A program made the translations under genes and the position numbers. From Lacihabitans sp. CS3-21 (GTDB lineage Bacteria; Bacteroidota; Bacteroidia; Cytophagales; Spirosomataceae), in contig NZ_RJUD01000097.1 of assembly GCF_024343675.1 (NCBI RefSeq), positions 186,001-250,000 on the forward strand: DNA of 64,000 nucleotides, written 5' to 3'. The notes beneath the pieces were generated by a model, which saw only the letters and a program-made list of their open reading frames with translations, searched no databases and was not told the DNA's origin. Position 1 is the first letter of the stretch. Every line of letters starts with the position of its first letter. Below are positions 55,741 to 64,000 of this stretch, piece after piece.

Positions 55741-56425
55741 TTTTTGAGGGTTTGGTCAAGTAAGATTTTCCCAGTTCAAACCAATATTCGTCTCCAAAAT
55801 TCAGAAACAAACCAGTCTTTTTTGGAACCTTTTCAGTAGCTTTTTCATAATCAAACTCAGCAGAATAAAAGTCTTTTAGCAATGGCTTTAGTTTTGCCCA
55901 TGGCAATTGACTTTGCTTTTCCGAACTTTCTATGGTTAGCGATTTATATTCAAAAGTCCCCTTGATTTTATATTCTTTTTGAGCATCATTGTCTGCTCTT
56001 ATCACAGTGATTTGTAATGGATTTTCTAACTTATTTTGTTCAACTACAGCTTGTTGTAGCTCTTCTATGAACTCTTTCCAGGGTTTAGTATTCTTGGGGT
56101 AGAAGTTTTCTGCTTCGATTTCTATATCCCAAAATTCTTGGTCATCTTCCAGTTCTTTTGGATACGTTTTTTCTGTCTTTTTTACCAATCCTTGCAATTG
56201 CTCATTCCAAACTAAAGGCAATTTGCCCGAAAGCAAAAGATTGTCGTCCATCGAAAAACCTTCATCTAATATTTCTTCTTCACTCAGTTGGTCTCTGTCC
56301 AGATAGTCAAGTTCAAATTTATAGTCTAAGGTGCTCTGACCAAATGAAAAAATGGCCTCTATGGCATGAGCATATGGTGCAGGTATCAATGCAGAGGTTT
56401 GGAATCTAAGAATTAAGGATTTCAT
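55718..56425 (-). CDS. Conserved hypothetical protein
   Basis: A 235-residue soluble, acidic protein with many Glu, Lys and Trp residues. I know no family name for it. It is read from the ATG inside the end of menE (MKSLILRFQ...), a 20-base overlap, so it is likely translationally coupled to it. The rhythm of sequence suggests alpha/beta structure. Its position after Rieske and menE genes could hint at a link to respiration, but this is only context. Confidence 0.6.
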   Translation of the reverse strand: MKSLILRFQTSALIPAPYAHAIEAIFSFGQSTLDYKFELDYLDRDQLSEEEILDEGFSMDDNLLLSGKLPLVWNEQLQGLVKKTEKTYPKELEDDQEFWDIEIEAENFYPKNTKPWKEFIEELQQAVVEQNKLENPLQITVIRADNDAQKEYKIKGTFEYKSLTIESSEKQSQLPWAKLKPLLKDFYSAEFDYEKATEKVPKKTGLFLNFGDEYWFELGKSYLTKPSKITSWLEN

Positions 56426-57461
56426 CAATGGTTTTGCGTTTGTCAACTTTTGAAGAGGAGGTTTCAGAGAATTTCTTTACAAAATAAATTTCTTTTGGAA
56501 CCTCAAATTTACTCAATATAGTCGACAATTGCTCTTTAGAAATTCGCTTTTCTTCGGATTCTACAATTAAAACCAATTTTTGACCCAGTTGCTGGTCAGG
56601 TATTCCAAAACAAAAATACCTGCTTTCTATTTTAATATTTTCTTCAATTTTCCTTTCAATTTCCTCTAATTGAATCTTAACTCCTCCGCTATTGATGATA
56701 TTGTCGAACCTTCCAATGAGTTTAAATGTCTTATTTTCAATAATTTCTACAATATCATTGGTTGTTATCCATTCAAAATCTGTTGTGGGCGATTTTATCA
56801 TTAAACACCCAGCATCGTTCAGTTTGATTTCAACACCTTCCAAGGTATTAAATGTATCTTCTTCTAAACGGATGTTTTTTATCGCTATGTGGCTGATGGT
56901 TTCGGTCATGCCATAGGTTTCGAACACGGGCAGATAAAGATCTGCAATTTTGGCTTTTAGTTCCTTATTCAGGGCCGCTCCACCCACCAAAATCGTCTTT
57001 GCAGTTTTTAGAATTTGAATGTATTTCTCATTTTCTAATAGTTTTTGAAGTTGCAAGGGCACAAATGCAAAGACATTTCGACCTCTATTGTCTGAGAAGA
57101 GATAATTTAGATTGCCAAGTTTTTCTAATGGGTCAGCACTAGGCTCCACCAGCATCAACTCGCCTTTGAGCCTTTGCGAACGCAACAACATCATCAGACC
57201 AGCAATATTTTCAATATTTAAGCAGCAAAAAAACAAATGGCCATCATCTAAATCAAATGCCTTTTTGGTCATTTCTATAGAGGCTTCTATTAATTCTCTT
57301 TTTAGATGTATGGTTTTTGGAATTCCAGTAGAACCGCTTGTTTTTATTTCAAATGCAGTCTCACCGAAATTCCAATCGTCCAATATCTGCATGGCTTTTT
57401 TGTAATATACGTTGCCACTTTCGGTATTTATAAGCTCGCCTTCTTTTGAAAAATATAGCAT
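56406..57461 (-). CDS. menE: O-succinylbenzoate-CoA ligase
   Basis: A 351-residue adenylate-forming enzyme of menaquinone synthesis. The ATP-binding P-loop is KTSGSTGIPKT (about 43-53). ETYGMTETISH (near 187) is the A5 motif, IGRFDNIINSGGVKI (near 263) the A8 region, and SSSKVDKRKT (near 338) carries the catalytic Lys. Length is short relative to E. coli MenE (about 450) but normal for Bacteroidota. It follows the Rieske gene by 3 bases and overlaps a hypothetical gene downstream. Confidence 0.88.
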   Translation of the reverse strand: MLYFSKEGELINTESGNVYYKKAMQILDDWNFGETAFEIKTSGSTGIPKTIHLKRELIEASIEMTKKAFDLDDGHLFFCCLNIENIAGLMMLLRSQRLKGELMLVEPSADPLEKLGNLNYLFSDNRGRNVFAFVPLQLQKLLENEKYIQILKTAKTILVGGAALNKELKAKIADLYLPVFETYGMTETISHIAIKNIRLEEDTFNTLEGVEIKLNDAGCLMIKSPTTDFEWITTNDIVEIIENKTFKLIGRFDNIINSGGVKIQLEEIERKIEENIKIESRYFCFGIPDQQLGQKLVLIVESEEKRISKEQLSTILSKFEVPKEIYFVKKFSETSSSKVDKRKTIDEILNS

Positions 57462-57464
57462 ATT

Positions 57465-57923
57465 TTATTCAAACACGCGAATGGTGTTGGTATTGGCAGA
57501 GAAGGTTACATTATATTTCGTCAGAGCAGAAGTTGCTGGAGATTTTGTCACTGCACCAGTAGCACTAAATGTAGATTGATGGTTTGGGCACAGAAAGTCA
57601 TTTGAGTTAGCTCTATAATTTATGGTAGTACCTTCATGTGTACACGCCGATGAAACGGCTATCCAAGTATCCGCCAAAGTCCTGGCAATGATTACTTTTT
57701 TACTCGAAACCACCAAAAAGCCTCCTTTGGTTAATAATGCGGTGTTTCCAGATGCAGAAATGTCTATTGAAAAATCTAATTTATCAGTATTGGTTATTGG
57801 GTTAGGATCCGGTATTTCAGTTTCCGAGCAACTTTGAAGGCAGTTCATAAGCATAATAGCTCCAAATCCCATTCCTACTTGTTTGAGGAAGTCTTTTCTG
57901 TCGATAGTTGAGTTGTTAGTCAT
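57465..57923 (-). CDS. Rieske [2Fe-2S] protein, membrane-anchored
   Basis: A 152-residue exported Rieske protein. The N-terminus RKDFLKQVGMGFGAIML resembles a Tat-type signal with Arg-Lys in place of twin Arg; the NCLQSC region (Cys28, Cys32) may be a lipobox. The cluster motifs are CTHEGT and CPNHQST, giving two Cys and two His ligands. The soluble domain covers about 45-152. It could serve in a periplasmic electron-transfer chain or cytochrome complex; no cytochrome b gene is near. It heads a minus-strand unit with menE. Confidence 0.88.
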   Translation of the reverse strand: MTNNSTIDRKDFLKQVGMGFGAIMLMNCLQSCSETEIPDPNPITNTDKLDFSIDISASGNTALLTKGGFLVVSSKKVIIARTLADTWIAVSSACTHEGTTINYRANSNDFLCPNHQSTFSATGAVTKSPATSALTKYNVTFSANTNTIRVFE

Positions 57924-58101
57924 TGTTTTTTGATAAATTTTAGATTTTGTAAAGATAAAATATTGTATACGTAAAACGGCGATTTATAGTTGAAATATTC
58001 TTTTGGAAACATTGTTTTTAACGTTTAACAAAGATTCCTTATTTTTACAACGAGAAAACATTTCTATTTCAATACGGTTTATCCAATAAAAAAATACAAT
58101 T

Positions 58102-58551
58102 GTGAGCGACGCTTTAGACAAAAAAAATGTTTCTAGAAACCCCGGCTTGATTGGCTACGCCCATACTGCCGGTAGTGCGGTAATTAGGCCAGAAGACATG
58201 GGGAAAGTAAAGGGGAAGGCTCAAATGGCCATGCGGCAGCAGACGCAAGACTCCTTACAAAAAATATACCGACAAATTGAACTATTGGGTAAGCAAGCTC
58301 AGGAAATTAATAATCGTATAGAGATTTCTGAGCGAATTTATGATGCTCAAATGAGTTTTGAACCTATAATTAATCATACCTATTATCTATATGAAAGGCC
58401 AGATGGAGGAGATGTGCTTTCTATGGTTGGGCAAAACGAGTGGGGTAGGAAATTTCCATTTACGAGGTTTTTAGCCAAAGTGTATTTGTTGGCCGATCAT
58501 ACCTGGAAGGTGGAATTTATGAACGAAGAAGAAATTGATGTAGAATTATAA
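58102..58551 (+). CDS. DUF2452 domain-containing protein
   Basis: A 149-residue soluble protein from a GTG start. The pattern NPGLIGYAHTAGSAVIRPEDMGK near the N-terminus and NHTYYLYERPDGGDVLSMVGQNEWGR near the middle identify DUF2452; GYAHTAGS and YERPDG are the most conserved parts. A helical segment (about 45-80) with many Gln lies between. No function is known. It is 12 bases upstream of the EVE gene. Confidence 0.85.
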   Translation: MSDALDKKNVSRNPGLIGYAHTAGSAVIRPEDMGKVKGKAQMAMRQQTQDSLQKIYRQIELLGKQAQEINNRIEISERIYDAQMSFEPIINHTYYLYERPDGGDVLSMVGQNEWGRKFPFTRFLAKVYLLADHTWKVEFMNEEEIDVEL

Positions 58552-58563
58552 TCGTGGGTATTT

Positions 58564-58974
58564 ATGAATTATTGGTTAGTAAAATCGGAGCCGTTTAAAT
58601 TTTCTTGGGACTTTTTCGTTAGTAAAGGTGGAGATATGTGGGATGGAGTCAGGAATTATGCGGCAAGGCTAAACCTTGTGGCCATGAAAGAAGGTGATTT
58701 GGTGCTTTTTTATCATTCAAACGAAGGTTTGGAGGTAGTAGGAATAGCCAAGGTAGCCAAAGAACATTATCCTGACCCAACCGCTGAAGACCCAAGGTGG
58801 GTAGTGGTGGATTTGGTGCCCGTTGAAAAACTGCCGAAATCTGTCTCTTTAAAGACAATTAAAACAGATCCAATTCTTCAAAATATGGCCATGGTAAAGC
58901 TTTCAAGGCTTTCGGTTGTACCGGTCAAAGTTGAAGAATTTGACAGAATTATGGAACTAGCAAATGAAATTTAA
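58564..58974 (+). CDS. EVE domain-containing protein
   Basis: A 136-residue single-domain protein of the EVE/PUA-like fold. Diagnostic parts are YWLVKSEPFKFSWD at the start, WDGVRNYAARLNL (about 27-39), GDLVLFYHS and VGIAKVAKEHYPDPTAEDP (about 59-77). EVE domains recognise modified bases in nucleic acid; the target here is unknown. It overlaps the next gene's start by 11 bases, indicating translational coupling. Confidence 0.94.
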   Translation: MNYWLVKSEPFKFSWDFFVSKGGDMWDGVRNYAARLNLVAMKEGDLVLFYHSNEGLEVVGIAKVAKEHYPDPTAEDPRWVVVDLVPVEKLPKSVSLKTIKTDPILQNMAMVKLSRLSVVPVKVEEFDRIMELANEI

Positions 58975-60481
58975 ACTTTTTGTATTCTTCGTATTAAGTT
59001 TTCTGGGTGTTGCAGCCCAAAACATGGTTCAGATTGGCATTCAGGGAGCCAATAACCAGGTAAGGATTGTGAATTTGAAACAAAATGGGCTCATTTTACT
59101 TGATAAATCCAACGCAGGGCTTTTAAAAATAAAGAAAATAGACAAAGACCTTAATGTGGCTTGGGAGGTAGAAACAGACATATCTAATAGGGTGAATTTT
59201 TTAGACGAGTTTTATGATGGCAAATTCCTTTATCTTCTTCTCGAGCAGAAGAATTCAATCAATTATCAATTGTTGAAGATTTCTACATCTTTTGCAGCTG
59301 TGCAAAAGTCAACTATAAAAACGGTCAATGGTTTTGCGATGAGTCACTTTGTGGCTTCGAATGATGGAGTTTGTTTGGGAGGTTCAGTGAAAAGTGAACC
59401 ATTTCTGATTTTTATAGAGAACGATACCAATGCTCCGAAGTATTATTCTAGCAATTTGAAAGGTGAAACTTTGATTCAGTCAATAGATTTGAGCAACGAT
59501 GGATTGGTCATTTCATTTCTAAACAAACAGAAAAAAAGTACACAGATATTTTTCAGAGAATATTTCTTCTCCGGAAAAATAAAAAAGTCAACACCGATAT
59601 TGGCTTCTGAGCCTTATACTTTTCTTTCAGCTAAATTTTTCAACTCTAAAAACAAAAGACTGCTTGTTGGAAACTACGGAATTGGCAAAGCTAATAGCGA
59701 CGGTTCACAAAGTTCCCAAGGCATTTATGTGGCTGATTTAGAGCGACTAAAAGATATCAAATATTATAGTTTTGATAAGTTTCAGAACTTCTTTGGATTC
59801 CTGAACGAGCGGCAAAAAGAGAAGCTTGAAAAGCAAGTAAAGAGAAAAAAAGACAAAGGTTCAGAGTATAATTTTAATTACCGTTTGCATATCAACGAGC
59901 TCATTCCATCAGGAGACGATTTGTTGATTTCTTCGGAGGTTTTTGTGCCAGAATTTCGAAACAATTCTCTGAATTCACCACTCTATAGCAGTCCGTTTTT
60001 CTATCCAACCTCTGTTTGGGGACGTCAGTATATCAACAATTATTACTGGATGAACAGCCCATCTATGTGGGGATACCGCAATCGGAATTCTTCCATTTTT
60101 GATGGATTTAAATACATTGAGGGCGTTGTAATTGCCATTGATGGCAATGGAAAACTTAAATGGGACAATTCAGTTCAATACAAAAACCTGAAATATTATA
60201 ACCTAAGGCCACACATAAAAGTGAGTCAAGCCGGAACCAATACGTTTCTCTCCTACACAAATGCCGAAAAACTAAACATCAAAGAGTTTACAAATACAGG
60301 TGAAATGCTTCAAAATGAGTCATTTGAGAAAAATAGTCCAGAGATTTTTCAGAAAAGCCGAAAGTCAGAATTTGAAAATTTCGAACATTGGTATGACAAT
60401 TACTTTTTCAATTGGGGAATTATAAAAAACAACGATTCCAATTTCAGACAGACTTGTTTTATCCAAAAAATTGCCCAGTGA
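58964..60481 (+). CDS. Secreted protein of unknown function, first of a paralogous pair
   Basis: A 505-residue exported protein with a signal peptide (about 1-18, ending LGVAAQ). The N-terminal part (about 20-260) has a repeating beta-strand pattern that looks like propeller blades. Middle parts are rich in Asn, Tyr and Ser, including SPLYSSPFFYPTS. It ends with a WYDNYFFNWGI segment that recurs in the next gene, so the two are probably paralogues. The two genes share a 4-base GTGA overlap. I do not recognise the family; a cell-surface role is only inferred. Confidence 0.7.
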   Translation: MKFKLFVFFVLSFLGVAAQNMVQIGIQGANNQVRIVNLKQNGLILLDKSNAGLLKIKKIDKDLNVAWEVETDISNRVNFLDEFYDGKFLYLLLEQKNSINYQLLKISTSFAAVQKSTIKTVNGFAMSHFVASNDGVCLGGSVKSEPFLIFIENDTNAPKYYSSNLKGETLIQSIDLSNDGLVISFLNKQKKSTQIFFREYFFSGKIKKSTPILASEPYTFLSAKFFNSKNKRLLVGNYGIGKANSDGSQSSQGIYVADLERLKDIKYYSFDKFQNFFGFLNERQKEKLEKQVKRKKDKGSEYNFNYRLHINELIPSGDDLLISSEVFVPEFRNNSLNSPLYSSPFFYPTSVWGRQYINNYYWMNSPSMWGYRNRNSSIFDGFKYIEGVVIAIDGNGKLKWDNSVQYKNLKYYNLRPHIKVSQAGTNTFLSYTNAEKLNIKEFTNTGEMLQNESFEKNSPEIFQKSRKSEFENFEHWYDNYFFNWGIIKNNDSNFRQTCFIQKIAQ

Positions 60482-62013
60482 GACTTTTATTGCTTCTATT
60501 TTTGTTTTCAGTGAATCTGTCAGCTCAGATTATTCAAAATGTTGAATTAGAAGTAGTAGGCAAACCATCATGGCAAAATATTATTCCAATGGGTAAAAAC
60601 GGCCTGATGCTTTTTGTAAAAACCGACCAAGCAAAAGCAAAGGCAGTGATGTATGATATTGATTTGCAAAAAAAATGGGAGACTGAAGTTTTTTTGGACG
60701 TCGAACGTGCACCAACAGCTTTTACTTTTGATCAACAGCAAATCACTTTTTTGTTTAGAGAAACCAGCGGAATGTACTATCAAGTGTTGATTTTTGACTT
60801 GTTAACGGGTACTTTCAAAAATAAAGGTTTTGAAATTAGGGATTTTTTTGACGACCAAAGTTATGTTTTTTTGAAAAATAAAGTCATGCTCGCAGGGGCC
60901 ACCAAAACAGGTGCAGCGTTTTATACTTACGATTTTCTTTCTGAAGAAGGTAAAATGATTCAGCTAGAAATTAAAGGTAAGGTGGCTTTGCAGGAAATGA
61001 ATTATGAAGAAAAAACCGGCAAAATTCACAGTATCTGGTCAGTGAAAGAAATGGCATATTCCAATGCCAAAAAGAAGAAAGGCGAATACATAAAAGATGC
61101 TTTTTTGAATATTTCTGTATTTGATACTTTTGCCAATATTTTGGAAAGTAGCAAGATATCCCAAAAATTCGGGAATTTTCCTATGACTGCAAAAAGTGTA
61201 GTGTTATCGAACAAATCAAGGGCAATTGTTGGTACATATCAGGCCAAAACCGGAGAAAGAGGCCTATTTTATTTGCCCGATTATAAGGAAAATTCGACCA
61301 ATATTACTTTTAAATCTTTCACTGATTTGCTTAAAGGGCAGCCTGAAATATCTCAAGAAGATCTCCAAAAATTACTAAAGGAGTATTCCTTTCTAATGCA
61401 TGAGCCTATTTTCAACAATCAAAGCCTAACGCTTGGTGGCGTTTTTTATAAGCCAGAATTTAGGACGGTTTCACAACAGGTTTATAATCCCTACGATAAT
61501 TTTTCGCCAAATAGAACTTCAGGTTTTGGAAGGTCAAGTACTAGAAGCCAAACTATTTTTTCAGGTTATAACTATTCTGTTGGTTTTATAGCCAATGTGC
61601 AGATCAACAGCAGCTCTTTCTTTTCAAATCGAATAGATATAAAACAAATGAGTCCCCAAATCAGACAGCCATTGAGCTTTAACCATGCTGGTTCAGTAGC
61701 GTATTGTGTGAGAGGGAATTTAGCAACTAAGAACTTTAATATCGGTACCAAACCAATTTTGTATAAATTGTCTGATGAAGAACAAACAGTAGCCAATCAG
61801 TCGTTTTTGCCATCATTTCAAGAAGTTAAGTTTTGGTATGATAATTACTTCATAGCCAATGGTTCAAAAAACAAGTTAGAGGTTTTGAAGCTTCCTAAAG
61901 GAGAAAAAGCGGTTAGCAAAAAACAAAAGAAGAAACAAATTCCAACTTTTACTCAAGTCAGAAAAACAATCTATCTTACTAAAATAGCTTCAGGCACCTA
62001 CAGTCAAAATTGA
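60478..62013 (+). CDS. Secreted protein of unknown function, second of the paralogous pair
   Basis: A 511-residue exported protein. I choose the GTG at 60478, which overlaps the upstream stop and begins a clear signal peptide (RLLLLLFLFSVNLSAQ); a longer reading lacks one. Its arrangement parallels the previous protein: beta-rich N-terminus, a Tyr/Asn/Ser-rich middle with NPYDNFSPNRTSG, and a C-terminal FWYDNYFIANGS followed by a Lys-rich stretch. The function is unknown. Confidence 0.7.
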   Translation: MRLLLLLFLFSVNLSAQIIQNVELEVVGKPSWQNIIPMGKNGLMLFVKTDQAKAKAVMYDIDLQKKWETEVFLDVERAPTAFTFDQQQITFLFRETSGMYYQVLIFDLLTGTFKNKGFEIRDFFDDQSYVFLKNKVMLAGATKTGAAFYTYDFLSEEGKMIQLEIKGKVALQEMNYEEKTGKIHSIWSVKEMAYSNAKKKKGEYIKDAFLNISVFDTFANILESSKISQKFGNFPMTAKSVVLSNKSRAIVGTYQAKTGERGLFYLPDYKENSTNITFKSFTDLLKGQPEISQEDLQKLLKEYSFLMHEPIFNNQSLTLGGVFYKPEFRTVSQQVYNPYDNFSPNRTSGFGRSSTRSQTIFSGYNYSVGFIANVQINSSSFFSNRIDIKQMSPQIRQPLSFNHAGSVAYCVRGNLATKNFNIGTKPILYKLSDEEQTVANQSFLPSFQEVKFWYDNYFIANGSKNKLEVLKLPKGEKAVSKKQKKKQIPTFTQVRKTIYLTKIASGTYSQN

Positions 62014-62115
62014 TTATCCACCTTTATCGTAGTTTTATTGAAAGTTTGCAGGTATTTACTTCCCATTTTGTTAAAAAATTCGGATTTTTGCGGTTCAATT
62101 TTTAGTGTTCCCCTT

Positions 62116-63306
62116 ATGAGGTACGTTTTGTTTTTATGTTTTCTCACACTTTTTGCTTGTGCCGACCACTCTCGGGAGGGTTATGATATTCCTTTGGCAC
62201 AAAAACAAAACGAAGAAAACCAAAACTTGGCGGCATTGAGCATCCTCTCTGATGCCATCAAAAATAATCCGAGTGAGCCTGATAATTATTATAAGAGGGC
62301 AGTGCTTCATTATAAAATAGAAAACTATAAAGATGCATTGGTAGACATTACGCGTGCAGAGCGATTAAATCCAAACTCTGGATTGTTTCTGTACCAAAAA
62401 GCTAAAATTCAACAGGTTTTGAATGAAAAGGGAGCTTTGAAAAACGCCTTGGATGCGGAAAGTCAAGATTTTAGTTCTCCTGAGTTGTTTGTACTAATAG
62501 CAGATTTGTATCTAAAGGAAAAAAAATTAGGCATGGCTCAGCAATATATGCAAAAGGCAGAGACTGTCTATCCCTATAATTCTGAGTTGTTTTTGGCAAA
62601 AGGCAAGTACTATGCTTTGCAGGGAGATACAGCCACGGCAATAAACAATTACAAACGTGCATTGGTACTAAAGCCACATGGTTTTGAATCTTATGACCAC
62701 CTGATAAAGATTTTTAACAGTGCTCATTTGGTAGATTCGGCCTTGACGTATAATGAGCGAGCTTTGAAGAAATTCCCTAAAAAGAGAGAATTGGTATTCA
62801 ATAAAGCTCAAATATTAGAGAATGTTGGTGCTTTGGATAGTGCTACCAAAGTATATCAAGTGTTTTTGAGGTTGGAGCCTGATCGTTACGATGTGTTAGA
62901 AAAAGTGGGTGATATTTATTTAAGGAAGAAAAATTATGCGGCAGCATTTTTGATTTATGATAAATGGGGCAAAGCTGTTCCTGATAATGAGAAAGCCTAT
63001 TTGAAGGCCTCATCGTGTTATGAGTTGCAAAAAAGATTTACAAATGCAAAGTCTTATTTAGAACAAGCGTTAGATAAAATGCCCAATAGTAAAATTTTGT
63101 TGGCCCAGCTCAACAGCGTTACCTATCAAATAGAAGCCCAAAATAGCATTTATGAAAATAATTCAGAGCAATACCTTACTCGGAAACGTAAACCTGAAGA
63201 AGAAGTAAAGCCCGAGCCCCAAAGGAGAATATTTGATATAGGAAATATAGAAAAAATACAAAAAAGGAGTCAAATAACAATTGGTAAAGATACCACTAGA
63301 AATTAA
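62116..63306 (+). CDS. TPR-repeat lipoprotein
   Basis: A 396-residue protein. The ATG at 62116 gives a lipoprotein signal peptide with LFAC at the lipobox (Cys about 15); the longer reading upstream is rejected. Eight or so TPR units (about 35-330) are seen, for example NNPSEPDNYYKRAVLHYKIENYKDAL, the first clear unit. The C-terminus is charged and low in complexity. It probably serves as an outer-membrane-associated scaffold. The thrS ATG follows 4 bases after its stop. Confidence 0.88.
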   Translation: MRYVLFLCFLTLFACADHSREGYDIPLAQKQNEENQNLAALSILSDAIKNNPSEPDNYYKRAVLHYKIENYKDALVDITRAERLNPNSGLFLYQKAKIQQVLNEKGALKNALDAESQDFSSPELFVLIADLYLKEKKLGMAQQYMQKAETVYPYNSELFLAKGKYYALQGDTATAINNYKRALVLKPHGFESYDHLIKIFNSAHLVDSALTYNERALKKFPKKRELVFNKAQILENVGALDSATKVYQVFLRLEPDRYDVLEKVGDIYLRKKNYAAAFLIYDKWGKAVPDNEKAYLKASSCYELQKRFTNAKSYLEQALDKMPNSKILLAQLNSVTYQIEAQNSIYENNSEQYLTRKRKPEEEVKPEPQRRIFDIGNIEKIQKRSQITIGKDTTRN

Positions 63307-63310
63307 GAAT

Positions 63311-64000
63311 ATGATGATCAGCGTTACACTGCCAGATGGCAGCAAAAGAGAATATCAGAATGGAGCCACTCCAATGGACGTGGCCTTATCTATAAGCGAG
63401 GGATTGGCTAGAAACGTGTTGGCAGCTAAAGTTGATGGACAGGTGGTTGACTTAAACATGCCATTGGAGAAAAGTGTCGAACTACAATTATTGACTTGGA
63501 ATGATACCGAGGGTAAATCTACATTTTGGCATTCATCGGCTCACTTGATGGCGGAGGCTTTGGAAGTATTGTATCCCGGCGTCAAGTTTTGGGTTGGACC
63601 ACCAGTGGAAAACGGATTTTATTACGACATAGACACGGGCGAAAAGAGCATCTCTTCAGACGATTTCAAAATGATTGAAGACAAAATGTTGGAATTGGCC
63701 CGTCAAAAAAACGAGTTTAAAAGAATTCCAATTACCAAAGCCGATGCCTTGAAGTACTTTGGTGATAAAGGAGACGAATACAAATTGGATTTACTTTCAG
63801 GCTTAGAGGATGGAAATATTACTTTGTATCAACAAGGTAATTTCACGGATTTGTGCCGTGGACCACATATACCGAACACAGGATTTATAAAGGCAGCCAA
63901 AATAATGAATGCTGCTGCGGCATATTTCAAAGGCGACCAAAATAATAAAATGCTTACGCGTATTTACGGAGTAACATTTCCAAAAGCCAAAGAACTCGAA
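63311..64000 (+). CDS. thrS: Threonyl-tRNA synthetase, 5' portion (runs off the window)
   Basis: The first 230 codons of a threonyl-tRNA synthetase, with no stop before the edge. Residues 1-63 are the TGS domain (ISVTLPDGSKREY). The editing domain follows, with zinc/active-site histidines in FWHSSAHLMAEAL (near 74-78) and the Cys/His pair in DLCRGPHIP (near 180-184), used to remove mis-charged serine. The start ATGATG at 63311 is well placed after the TPR stop. The catalytic and anticodon-binding domains lie beyond 64000. Confidence 0.95.
   Translation, partial: MMISVTLPDGSKREYQNGATPMDVALSISEGLARNVLAAKVDGQVVDLNMPLEKSVELQLLTWNDTEGKSTFWHSSAHLMAEALEVLYPGVKFWVGPPVENGFYYDIDTGEKSISSDDFKMIEDKMLELARQKNEFKRIPITKADALKYFGDKGDEYKLDLLSGLEDGNITLYQQGNFTDLCRGPHIPNTGFIKAAKIMNAAAAYFKGDQNNKMLTRIYGVTFPKAKELE

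Noticed and set aside
63307-63311. T-box or other leader control of thrS
   Set aside because: The gap to the upstream TPR gene is only 4 bases, leaving no room for a leader.

Overview
The window looks like chromosomal DNA of an aerobic Bacteroidota, most likely order Cytophagales. The evidence is an AT-rich composition, few Shine-Dalgarno sequences, several TTG/GTG starts, promoter -7 elements of the TAnnTTTG type, a type IX secretion C-terminal domain on a secreted phosphatase, menaquinone genes, LytS/LytTR signalling, and family choices typical of the phylum (DUF1460, DUF2853, DUF2452, Wzi-like protein, fused SerB-SerA). No prophage, insertion sequence, CRISPR array or rRNA is visible. The genus is not determined.

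Layout. 1-8.5 kb: guanylate kinase, an ECF sigma/anti-sigma pair, DinB and DUF486 proteins, a T9SS-exported metallophosphatase, a SerB-SerA fusion, and small conserved proteins. 8.6-19.2 kb: M28 peptidase, bestrophin, phosphosugar mutase, then a signalling locus with two LytS-type histidine kinases (395 and 1521 residues) and one LytTR response regulator. 19.2-31.3 kb: restriction-like nuclease domain protein, AMP nucleosidase, TPR protein, a desaturase-Gpx-MenA operon, PcrA/UvrD helicase, PdxJ, YqeY, CvpA, and a YugP-like metallopeptidase. 31.6-39.6 kb: a three-gene transhydrogenase operon with split PntA, a TatD/EamA operon, and feoAB. 39.6-47.1 kb: sialidase, an unknown protein, XerD, OsmC, aminopeptidase P, a subtilase, a DUF1460 amidase-like protein and an Lrp/AsnC regulator.

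47.2-47.5 kb holds the most unusual element. It is a free-standing RNA gene with a complete tRNA acceptor stem, D arm, anticodon arm, T arm and encoded CCA. About 98 nt of structured sequence sit where a tRNA variable loop should be. It has a Bacteroidota-type -7 element upstream and a strong intrinsic terminator downstream.

47.7-64 kb: DUF819 membrane protein, Wzi-like outer-membrane protein, LepA, pyruvate dehydrogenase E2, HslV with a short propeptide, an XRE regulator, MenE with a Rieske protein, DUF2452 and EVE proteins, a tandem pair of related secreted proteins of unknown function, a TPR lipoprotein, and the 5' part of thrS, which runs off the window.

Most genes are housekeeping. Respiratory and redox themes recur: MenA, MenE, Rieske, transhydrogenase, Gpx and Feo. 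Translation is represented by LepA, ThrS and the tRNA-like gene. All family calls are from reading sequences by eye; no database search was run.
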